Assembly (NCBI RefSeq): GCF_040253585.1
Contig: NZ_JBELAU010000018.1
Coordinates: forward strand, 1 to 64,000
DNA: 64,000 nucleotides
Reading direction: 5' to 3'
Source of the DNA: Emticicia sp040253585
Lineage (GTDB): Bacteria; Bacteroidota; Bacteroidia; Cytophagales; Spirosomataceae
Part shown: one piece after another, positions 33,901 through 40,468 of the stretch
Layout of the letters: the number at the start of each line of letters is the position of its first letter
Position numbering within the stretch: position 1 is the first letter of the stretch
Position numbers and translations under genes: made by a program
Notes under the pieces: model-generated
The model's database searches: none
What the model saw: only the letters and a program-made list of their open reading frames with translations
Told to the model about the DNA's origin: nothing

Positions 33901-34815
33901 ATGAAAAAAATAATTGTTTTGTTGTCGTTGCTTAATGTAGGAATGACAACCGATAAACCTCGCCGTGAATTTTACACGCATAGTAAGCCAAAAGCGGTTT
34001 CTTTTAGCACCGATGGTAGTCTGATAGCCGCCAGTTTTGAAGGTTCGATGGAAGTTTATCACACACGAATAGGACTCCGAATAAAAAGTTTTTCCACAGA
34101 AAACCTAATAACGGATATAGATGCATCGCCAAACGAGCCAAATATCGTGGCTTGTGCCGATAAATCAAATAGCATTGTGTTTTGGAATATTGAAAAAGGA
34201 GAAATTCAAAAGAAAATCACGCTAAAAGAAGCAATAAAAAGCATTGAGTATCAGAAAGATGGGCGTGAGATTTTGGTGAATACTGGCAAAAATGTAAGTT
34301 TTTATGAGGTACTTTCAGGAAAAAAAACGCAGACATTTAAGACCACAAATGCCGTTTTAATGACCTATAATCAAGCGAGCCAAATATTGGCTACATCGCA
34401 TCCCGATAACACAATAACAGTTTGGAATTTAGCGACTAATAAAAAACTTTTTGTATTGAATAAACACAAAGGTAAGATTACGCAGATTGCTATCAATAAA
34501 GATGGGAGCCAGCTCATTAGCTCGTCAATTGATAAAACAATCAGGGTTTGGGATTTGAAAACTGGACAAGAAACAAAGAAAATAGCGTATAATGCAGCTT
34601 TCAATTGTGTAGTCTATGATTTAAACGAAAATCATCTCATTTCGGCATCAGATGATAAGAAAACGATTGTTTGGGATATCGCTGCCGAAACACCAACAAT
34701 TCTGAATCAATATGAAGGACAGAGCGAAGCTACTTTTGTAAGCCGCCACCCAAAAGAACAAATTTTGTTATCGGGCTACAACGATACAGTTTTACAGACT
34801 TGGTTAATGAAGTGA
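33901..34815 (+). CDS. WD40-repeat protein, 304 aa
   Basis: Starting 13 bases after the previous gene, this 304-residue protein consists almost wholly of WD40 blades (six or seven), for example TITVWNLATNKKLFVLNKHKGKI and SIDKTIRVWDLKTGQETKK. The N-terminus (MKKIIVLLSLLNVGMTT) is a weak or short signal peptide, so location is uncertain. It is the second propeller of the peroxidase operon. A terminator follows. Confidence 0.78.
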   Translation: MKKIIVLLSLLNVGMTTDKPRREFYTHSKPKAVSFSTDGSLIAASFEGSMEVYHTRIGLRIKSFSTENLITDIDASPNEPNIVACADKSNSIVFWNIEKGEIQKKITLKEAIKSIEYQKDGREILVNTGKNVSFYEVLSGKKTQTFKTTNAVLMTYNQASQILATSHPDNTITVWNLATNKKLFVLNKHKGKITQIAINKDGSQLISSSIDKTIRVWDLKTGQETKKIAYNAAFNCVVYDLNENHLISASDDKKTIVWDIAAETPTILNQYEGQSEATFVSRHPKEQILLSGYNDTVLQTWLMK

Positions 34816-34837
34816 TAGAATCTTAGCTTATTTTTAG

Positions 34838-34867
34838 AAAGCTCTCTTGGTAAAGGAGAGCTTTTTG
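34838..34867 (+). terminator. terminator of the peroxidase/WD40 operon
   Basis: AAAGCTCTC (34838-34846) pairs with GAGAGCTTT (34856-34864), followed by TTTG. Confidence 0.75.
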
Positions 34868-34902
34868 TTTAACAATCCACCAAGTTTTTTAGTTAAGCTT
34901 TC

Positions 34903-36387
34903 ATGAACATTGTCTGGTTTAAAAGAGACTTACGCCTAAGCGACCACGCACCTCTCAAGGCTGCCATCGAAGATGGAGAGTCGTTTTTGATGCTTTATAT
35001 TTGGGAGCCTTCGGTCATGACCGACCCACATTATAGCCCAAGACACTGGAATTTTGTGCAACAGTCACTTGATGACCTTAATGCTCAGCTCTCGGCAGGA
35101 AATGCTCTGCTTTCCATTACTATTTTAGAAGGTGAAGCCGAAGCTATTTTCAACGCCATTCATCAAAAATATCAGCTAAAAAAAGTATTTTCTTACGAAG
35201 AAACGGGACTGAAAATTACTTATGACCGAGATAAAATTCTGACTAACTATTTCAAAGAAAATAGTATCGAATGGCGAGAATTTCAAACCAATGGTATTGT
35301 AAGAAAGCTAAAAAATCGTGAAAACTGGTCGGAGCTTTGGAAAACCCACATGCACCAAAAAACCGACGAGCCAGATTGGACAAAACTAAGAAACCCATGT
35401 TTGATTTTTGATGAAGAAAACGAGATTTACAAGCAGTTTCTCCCTAAAAAATACTACCTAAAGAACGATAAAGAAAATAAACCAATTTTTCAGCCAGGTG
35501 GCGAAACTTACGCTCATCGCTATCTACAAAGTTTCTTGAATGATAGAGCCAAAAATTATTCAAAAACTATCTCAAAACCGCTTGAAGCTCGCAAAAGTTG
35601 CAGCCGACTTTCGCCCTATATTGCTTGGGGAAATTTGTCGATTCGGCAAGTGTATCAATATACCCAAAACGCAAAAAAAAGAGTTTCTTACCGCCGAGAT
35701 TTAGAAAACTTTGCCTCTCGACTTCACTGGCATTGTCATTTCATTCAGAAGTTTGAAATGGAAGACCGCATGGAGTTTGAAAATATCAATCGAGGCTATG
35801 ATAATTTACAAAAAGCTGAAAATAAATATTTTATTAAACAATGGGAGTCTGGAAAAACGGGCTATCCGCTCGTGGATGCTTGTATGCGATGTGTTTGTGA
35901 AACGGGCTATTTGAATTTTCGGATGCGAGCAATGGTGGTTTCGTTTCTTACGCACCAACTTTTTCAACATTGGAAAGGAGGAGCGGTTTTTCTCGCCCAA
36001 CAATTCCTTGATTTCGAGCCAGGAATTCACTATCCGCAATTTCAGATGCAAGCGGGTGTTACGGGCATGAATACCGTCAGGATGTATAATCCTGTGAAAC
36101 AATCGCAAGACCATGATCCGCACGGAGTCTTTATTAAAACTTGGGTAAAAGAACTCGAAAATTGCCCCGAAAACTTTATCCACGAACCGTGGAAAATGAC
36201 ACCAATGGAGCAAGATTTATATGGTTTTCGTTTGGGGGAAAATTATCCTTTTCCAATAATTGATTTAGAACAAACCACTAAATTTGCCAAAGATAAACTC
36301 TGGGGAATCAGAAAAAACATTGAAGTAAAAGCCGAAAGCAAACGAATTTTGAGCAAACACGTTGTGCATCGTAAGAAAAAGAAATAA
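34903..36387 (+). CDS. cryptochrome/photolyase family protein, 494 aa
   Basis: The N-terminal Rossmann antenna domain opens with MNIVWFKRDLRLSDHAPL. The C-terminal FAD domain contains SRLSPYIAWGNLSIRQVYQ (about residues 228-246) and ENFASRLHWHCHFIQKFE. The usual photolyase motif near the flavin (WQW-A-TGTDAAP) is replaced by QFQMQAGVTGMNTVRMYNPVKQ. This places it in an atypical branch whose substrate is uncertain (CPD repair or a light sensor). The next gene is a carotenoid-synthesis gene, so light protection is a likely common theme. Confidence 0.8.
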   Translation: MNIVWFKRDLRLSDHAPLKAAIEDGESFLMLYIWEPSVMTDPHYSPRHWNFVQQSLDDLNAQLSAGNALLSITILEGEAEAIFNAIHQKYQLKKVFSYEETGLKITYDRDKILTNYFKENSIEWREFQTNGIVRKLKNRENWSELWKTHMHQKTDEPDWTKLRNPCLIFDEENEIYKQFLPKKYYLKNDKENKPIFQPGGETYAHRYLQSFLNDRAKNYSKTISKPLEARKSCSRLSPYIAWGNLSIRQVYQYTQNAKKRVSYRRDLENFASRLHWHCHFIQKFEMEDRMEFENINRGYDNLQKAENKYFIKQWESGKTGYPLVDACMRCVCETGYLNFRMRAMVVSFLTHQLFQHWKGGAVFLAQQFLDFEPGIHYPQFQMQAGVTGMNTVRMYNPVKQSQDHDPHGVFIKTWVKELENCPENFIHEPWKMTPMEQDLYGFRLGENYPFPIIDLEQTTKFAKDKLWGIRKNIEVKAESKRILSKHVVHRKKKK

Positions 36388-36417
36388 TTTTGGAAAATAC
36401 TAACAATTATTCAATAA

Positions 36418-37044
36418 GTGAAGAACCATAAATCTTATATCTATCTCCTGACCTCCATGTACATCGCAGGAGTAATTGGCCTAAACATCAATACTACTGC
36501 CGAACTTTTTAAGTTTCTCACGCCATTCAATTTGGTGGCATCGTTGGGTATTTTGCTCTATTTTCACAACGATTGGAATCGGAATTTTATCATTTTTGCC
36601 ATCATTACCTTTCTGACTGGCTATTTCATTGAGGTCATAGGTGTAAAAACTGGACTAATTTTTGGACATTATCAATATGACCGAACTCTCGGATTTGAGA
36701 TTCTTGATGTACCGCCAGTCATTGGTGTCAATTGGCTTTTGTTGGTTTATTGTGTCGGGAGTTCATTTTGCCGAGTCAATCAACCACTTTACATCAAAGT
36801 AATTTACGGAGCAATGCTAATGACAATGTTCGATTTTCTGGTCGAGCCAATCGCCATTCGTTTAGAAATGTGGTCGTGGTTTGGGCTGCTTCCACCAGTT
36901 CAAAACTACGTTGGTTGGTTTCTTGTTTCGGCGTTTTTGCTCACACTTTTTCACTGGTTGCCGTTCCGAAAAGACAATAAAATTGCCTTTTGGCTGTTGA
37001 TTCTTCAAATATCTTTTTTCGGAGTACAAAGTTTGTTATTTTAA
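36418..37044 (+). CDS. carotenoid biosynthesis protein (CruF/DUF422 family)
   Basis: The 208-residue protein has about seven hydrophobic segments and the family's GVKTGLIFGHYQYD and GVNWLLLVY motifs, with acidic residues in the membrane (FDFLVEPIAIRLEMWSW). Members of this family hydrate carotenoid ends (1',2'-hydratase) or act nearby in C50/C40 carotenoid synthesis. The start is GTG 36418. It lies 31 bases after the photolyase gene and is probably cotranscribed. Confidence 0.8.
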   Translation: MKNHKSYIYLLTSMYIAGVIGLNINTTAELFKFLTPFNLVASLGILLYFHNDWNRNFIIFAIITFLTGYFIEVIGVKTGLIFGHYQYDRTLGFEILDVPPVIGVNWLLLVYCVGSSFCRVNQPLYIKVIYGAMLMTMFDFLVEPIAIRLEMWSWFGLLPPVQNYVGWFLVSAFLLTLFHWLPFRKDNKIAFWLLILQISFFGVQSLLF

Positions 37045-37138
37045 TTTTCAAGTCATTACAACTTTTTCCTATCAAATCGAATCATTACTTTTGAAAGACT
37101 ATTATTTACTTATTTTCGCCCAAACATCCGCTAATTTT

Positions 37139-38419
37139 ATGAAACGCTCGCTAAAAATTTTTATCGGAATCTTAACTGGTTTTGTGGCCATAACAAGTTG
37201 TGAAAACCAAGCAGAAGAACTTACCTCAACTGCAATAGAAAGTTCACTTCTCTCGAAATACATTTCCGTAGGAGGTTCACTAACAGCGGGTTATACCAAC
37301 GGAGGGCTTTATCGAGAAGGACAATTAGCGTCTTATCCAAATCTCGTTGCTCAACAGGCAGGCGTAAAATTTGACCAAGCTCTTTTTCCAGTAGGACAAG
37401 AAAACGGAACAGGTTATTGGGCGACAACTCAAAATAATACTTCGCTTCAATTCGATAAAATTTCTGATAAACTTGCAGTACTTACAACTTCTCCACTCAC
37501 TTTGGCAAAATATTCGGGAAGTGTAGCAAATAATTATGGAGTAGTTGGTTTGCGAGTTTCGGATGTCAATAAAGCAGGTTTTGGTAATGCTAAAATACAA
37601 GGTTTTAACCCATTTTTCGAGCGAATTCTTCCCGCAGGAAAAGAAGAAACATCATACACTGATTTTGTGAAAGAAAGTAATGCTACCTTTTTTACGGTAA
37701 GTATTGGTGAGCAAGATTTATTATCTTATGCAACTTCGGGTGGTAAAATCTCCATGACTGAAACATCTTCGTTTGCCCTCAATATTCAAAAAATGCTCGA
37801 TGCGTTGGTAGTAAATAAAGCAAAAGGGATACTGACTAATATTCCAAATGTACTTGATTTGCCCTACTTTAATTTTTATACCTTCTCAGAACTTGCAAAA
37901 AAACTTGGTACTACCGAAATTTATATCACAACAGGCAATGGAATCGTGCGGGCAGCTACAGCTAACGACAAAATATTGATTGAAGCTATTGCGAATGTAG
38001 GTAAGCTAAATGCAGGAAACCAAAAGAAAGGTTTTACAATGACTTATCCGCTCACAACAGAAGAAGTTTTGGATAAAGATGAAATAAGTATTATCGCTTC
38101 ACGTTTAAGTGATTTTAACGGTATTTTGAAGTTTGAGGCCGAAAAACGTGGAATCGTTTTGGTAGATTTGAATAGCTTATACGCCCAAGTAAATAACAAA
38201 AACTATTCGGTAAATGGTGTAAAATTCGATAATTCTTTATTTACAGGGGGCTTTTTTAGCCTTGATGGAATCAGTCCAACGCCACGAGGATCGGCAGTTA
38301 TTGCCAACGAAATCATTAAGGTTATCAATGAAAATTATAAAAATTCATTAAAAACAACGATTCCTTCGCTTGATGTTAGTAATTTTGAGGCTCTGAAAGT
38401 CAAACAAACCCAATTTTAG
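37139..38419 (+). CDS. SGNH/GDSL-type lipoprotein, catalytic His position altered
   Basis: From ATG 37139 the protein has a lipoprotein signal (MKRSLKIFIGILTGFVAITSC, cysteine at residue 21). The SGNH fold shows a block I motif in VGGSLTAGYTNGG (nucleophile Ser) and a block III position GEQDL instead of G-x-N-D. The last block reads DGISPTPRG, where the catalytic histidine (D-x-x-H-P) should stand and Ser is found. Catalysis may be lost or changed. The TTG at 37091 is an unlikely start. Outer-membrane or periplasmic location is inferred. Confidence 0.7.
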   Translation: MKRSLKIFIGILTGFVAITSCENQAEELTSTAIESSLLSKYISVGGSLTAGYTNGGLYREGQLASYPNLVAQQAGVKFDQALFPVGQENGTGYWATTQNNTSLQFDKISDKLAVLTTSPLTLAKYSGSVANNYGVVGLRVSDVNKAGFGNAKIQGFNPFFERILPAGKEETSYTDFVKESNATFFTVSIGEQDLLSYATSGGKISMTETSSFALNIQKMLDALVVNKAKGILTNIPNVLDLPYFNFYTFSELAKKLGTTEIYITTGNGIVRAATANDKILIEAIANVGKLNAGNQKKGFTMTYPLTTEEVLDKDEISIIASRLSDFNGILKFEAEKRGIVLVDLNSLYAQVNNKNYSVNGVKFDNSLFTGGFFSLDGISPTPRGSAVIANEIIKVINENYKNSLKTTIPSLDVSNFEALKVKQTQF

Positions 38420-38453
38420 ATAAAAAGGTCTAAAACTGAGAAGCGAATAAATA

Positions 38454-39200
38454 ATGAAAATTTCAATCGTTACGGCCGCCTACAATTCTGCGGCAACCAT
38501 CAAAGACACCATTGACAGTGTACTCTCACAAGATTATCCCGACATTGAATATATCTTAGCTGATGGTGGCTCAAAAGATGGTACGGTTGAAATTCTGAAA
38601 TCTTATGGCGATAGAATCAGGTGGGTTTCCGAAAAAGATAGCGGTATTTACGAAGCCATGAACAAGGCCGTTAAGATGGCCACTGGACATGCCGTTGGTG
38701 TAATGGGGGCTGATGATTTTTATCCTGATAATCAAGTTATTAGCAAAGTAGCAAAAGCTTTTGAAGACTCAAAAGCCGATTCGGTTTATGGTGATTTATA
38801 TTACGTTGAAGCCGAAGACTCTAACAAGATTGTAAGAAATTGGAAGTCAGGCAAATATGACCATAATCGTTTTTTGAATGGCTGGATGCCACCTCATACC
38901 GCTTTTTTCTTGACAAAAGCCGCTTATGATACTTACGGGTTATACGATACCTCTTTCCGAAGTGCAGGCGATTACGAGTTGATGCTCAGGATGCTTTATC
39001 GATACAAACTTTCTTCTTACTATATTCCTGAAGTTTTAATGAAAATGAGAGTAGGAGGAAAGAGTAATGCCTCAATCAAAAATCGTATTAAAGCTAATAA
39101 AGAAGACCGTCGAGCATGGGAAATGAATGGTATACAACCTCGTTGGTACACCCTTTATGCTAAGCCACTTTCTAAGGTTTTTCAATGGATTTTGAAGTAA
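38454..39200 (+). CDS. family 2 glycosyltransferase
   Basis: The 248-residue protein opens with KISIVTAAYNSAATIKDTIDSVLSQDYPDIEYILADGGSKDGTVEIL, the GT2 nucleotide-sugar binding region, and has GADDFYPDN for the metal/nucleotide site and a GWMPPHTAFF acceptor-side motif. It transfers a sugar to surface glycan or an O-antigen-like product. The gene is isolated from other polysaccharide genes, so the acceptor is unknown. Confidence 0.85.
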   Translation: MKISIVTAAYNSAATIKDTIDSVLSQDYPDIEYILADGGSKDGTVEILKSYGDRIRWVSEKDSGIYEAMNKAVKMATGHAVGVMGADDFYPDNQVISKVAKAFEDSKADSVYGDLYYVEAEDSNKIVRNWKSGKYDHNRFLNGWMPPHTAFFLTKAAYDTYGLYDTSFRSAGDYELMLRMLYRYKLSSYYIPEVLMKMRVGGKSNASIKNRIKANKEDRRAWEMNGIQPRWYTLYAKPLSKVFQWILK

Positions 39201-39221
39201 TACTTTTGATTTGTTTCATCA

Positions 39222-39286
39222 ATGAATAATGATGCTTTGAAGGGTCGCAAACATTCTTCATTCTTCATTCTTCATTCTTCATTAAT
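39222..39286. repeat. heptanucleotide tandem repeat, four CATTCTT units
   Basis: CATTCTT is repeated four times in a perfect 7-base period (39252-39279), followed by a degenerate copy (CATTAAT). The left side (39222-39240) has AATGAAT and AATGATG words that pair with it, so it also resembles the other heptad hairpins. It lies 5-40 bases before the ATG of the thiamine pyrophosphokinase gene. Confidence 0.7.
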
Positions 39287-39290
39287 AGTT

Positions 39291-39962
39291 ATGTCTTCAC
39301 ACCATATCGTACGAGAAAAACAAGAGCCAGCACTCATCATTGCTAATGGCGAAAGTTGTAGCTCCGACCTTCTTGGGCAGCTCCTTGAGTGGAGTCCGTT
39401 TGTAGTAGTGCTTGATAGTGCCATTCACCGTGTGATGTCACTGGGAATCAAGGTTGATGTGCTTCTGGGCGATTTTGATAGAGATATTGATTTAGAAGAA
39501 ATTGAGCAAAGTCAGTACCCAATAGAGATTGTTCATACACCCGACCAGAATAAAACAGACCTCGAAAAAGCCTTTGATTTCTTAATAAATAGGGGTTTCC
39601 CTGCAGTAAATGTGGTTTGGGCAACTGGTCGCCGTGCTGACCACTCTATCACAAATATGACCAATATTATTCGTTACAAAAGTAAACTTTCTATCGTAAT
39701 GATAGATGATTATTCGGTCATTTACCCCCTTCTACCCCTTCCTAATACCTTTGAAAAATGGTACGCAAAAGGTTCACAAATTTCACTTATTCCGATAGGT
39801 GACACTATCAATATACGAACAAAAAACCTGCTATATGAGCTTGATAATGAGCAACTTACACTTGGTTATCGTTCGGGTAATAGTAACGAGGCTGCCGAAG
39901 ATGGTATTGTAAGTATTTCTTACCAATCTGGCGACCTTCTGCTGATGGAATGCCACGATTAA
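39291..39962 (+). CDS. thiamine pyrophosphokinase
   Basis: Thiamine pyrophosphokinase makes thiamine diphosphate from thiamine and ATP. I start at ATG 39291 (MSSHHIVREK...). An ATG at 39222 would read through the heptanucleotide repeat. The 223-residue protein shows ALIIANGES near the N-terminus, the GDFDRD metal site (about residues 62-67), the DQNKTDLEKA motif (about 86-95) and VWATGRRADHSITNM (about 112-126). The C-terminal beta-sandwich follows. Thiamine recycling or salvage is implied. Confidence 0.85.
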   Translation: MSSHHIVREKQEPALIIANGESCSSDLLGQLLEWSPFVVVLDSAIHRVMSLGIKVDVLLGDFDRDIDLEEIEQSQYPIEIVHTPDQNKTDLEKAFDFLINRGFPAVNVVWATGRRADHSITNMTNIIRYKSKLSIVMIDDYSVIYPLLPLPNTFEKWYAKGSQISLIPIGDTINIRTKNLLYELDNEQLTLGYRSGNSNEAAEDGIVSISYQSGDLLLMECHD

Positions 39963-39978
39963 TTTATGTTTTTTTCAA

Positions 39979-39987
39979 TGTGGATAA
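39979..39987 (-). promoter_or_regulatory. perfect DnaA box 1 upstream of nrdA
   Basis: The minus strand reads TTATCCACA. It is part of a 16-base sequence (ATGTGGATAACTTTTT on the plus strand) that recurs at 40104-40119. Confidence 0.6.
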
Positions 39988-39989
39988 CT

Positions 39990-40018
39990 TTTTCAGAATT
40001 TATTTTTTTTTCTGAAAA
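39990..40018 (+). terminator. possible terminator of the thiamine pyrophosphokinase gene
   Basis: TTTTCAGAA (39990-39998) pairs perfectly with TTCTGAAAA (40010-40018) around an AT loop, just past the stop. It lacks a clean T-run after the stem. Confidence 0.4.
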
Positions 40019-40104
40019 TAAAATATTTACATTTGTCAATGAAAATATAACCAAACTACTGCAATAGAAAACCTCAATTTAGAAAGAAAAAAGTATTTGC
40101 TTCA

Positions 40105-40113
40105 TGTGGATAA
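40105..40113 (-). promoter_or_regulatory. perfect DnaA box 2 upstream of nrdA
   Basis: A second TTATCCACA on the minus strand, 126 bp from the first, in the same orientation and within the same 16-base context. The rest of the gap between 39963 and 40468 is AT-rich and holds no gene that I can support. Confidence 0.6.
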
Positions 40114-40468
40114 CTTTTTTTATTAAACTTTTCTAATCCACTCGTTAAGTAACTGATTGATTATTAGCTCTTAATAATTTCGTAACATTACACTTTTTTA
40201 CTATCGGTAAATAGGTATAGGATTTTGATTTTTATATACCTTGACATTTTACTAATTTTACACTTGTTGTTTTTCAAAATTGTTGATTTCAACGTTTGAT
40301 TGACTGCTCTAAAAATTTAGTACTAAAGAACCCAAAAAGTGGCTGGCAGTCACGAATATATATAAAAGTTTTTTACTTAAAATTTGAACCTTTGTGCCGG
40401 ACTAAAGCAAATTTAGCCTGCCTGTAATCTTGTTGTGAATCCCTTAAAACCCTTTTTAAAGGCTGCCT

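Noticed and set aside
35806..36213. 135-residue leftward frame within the photolyase gene
   Set aside because: Antisense shadow of the conserved FAD domain.
39963..40468. Possible replication origin, because of DnaA boxes in AT-rich DNA
   Set aside because: Only two boxes, no cluster of boxes, no dnaA/dnaN or rRNA genes nearby; a promoter-control role at nrdA is simpler.
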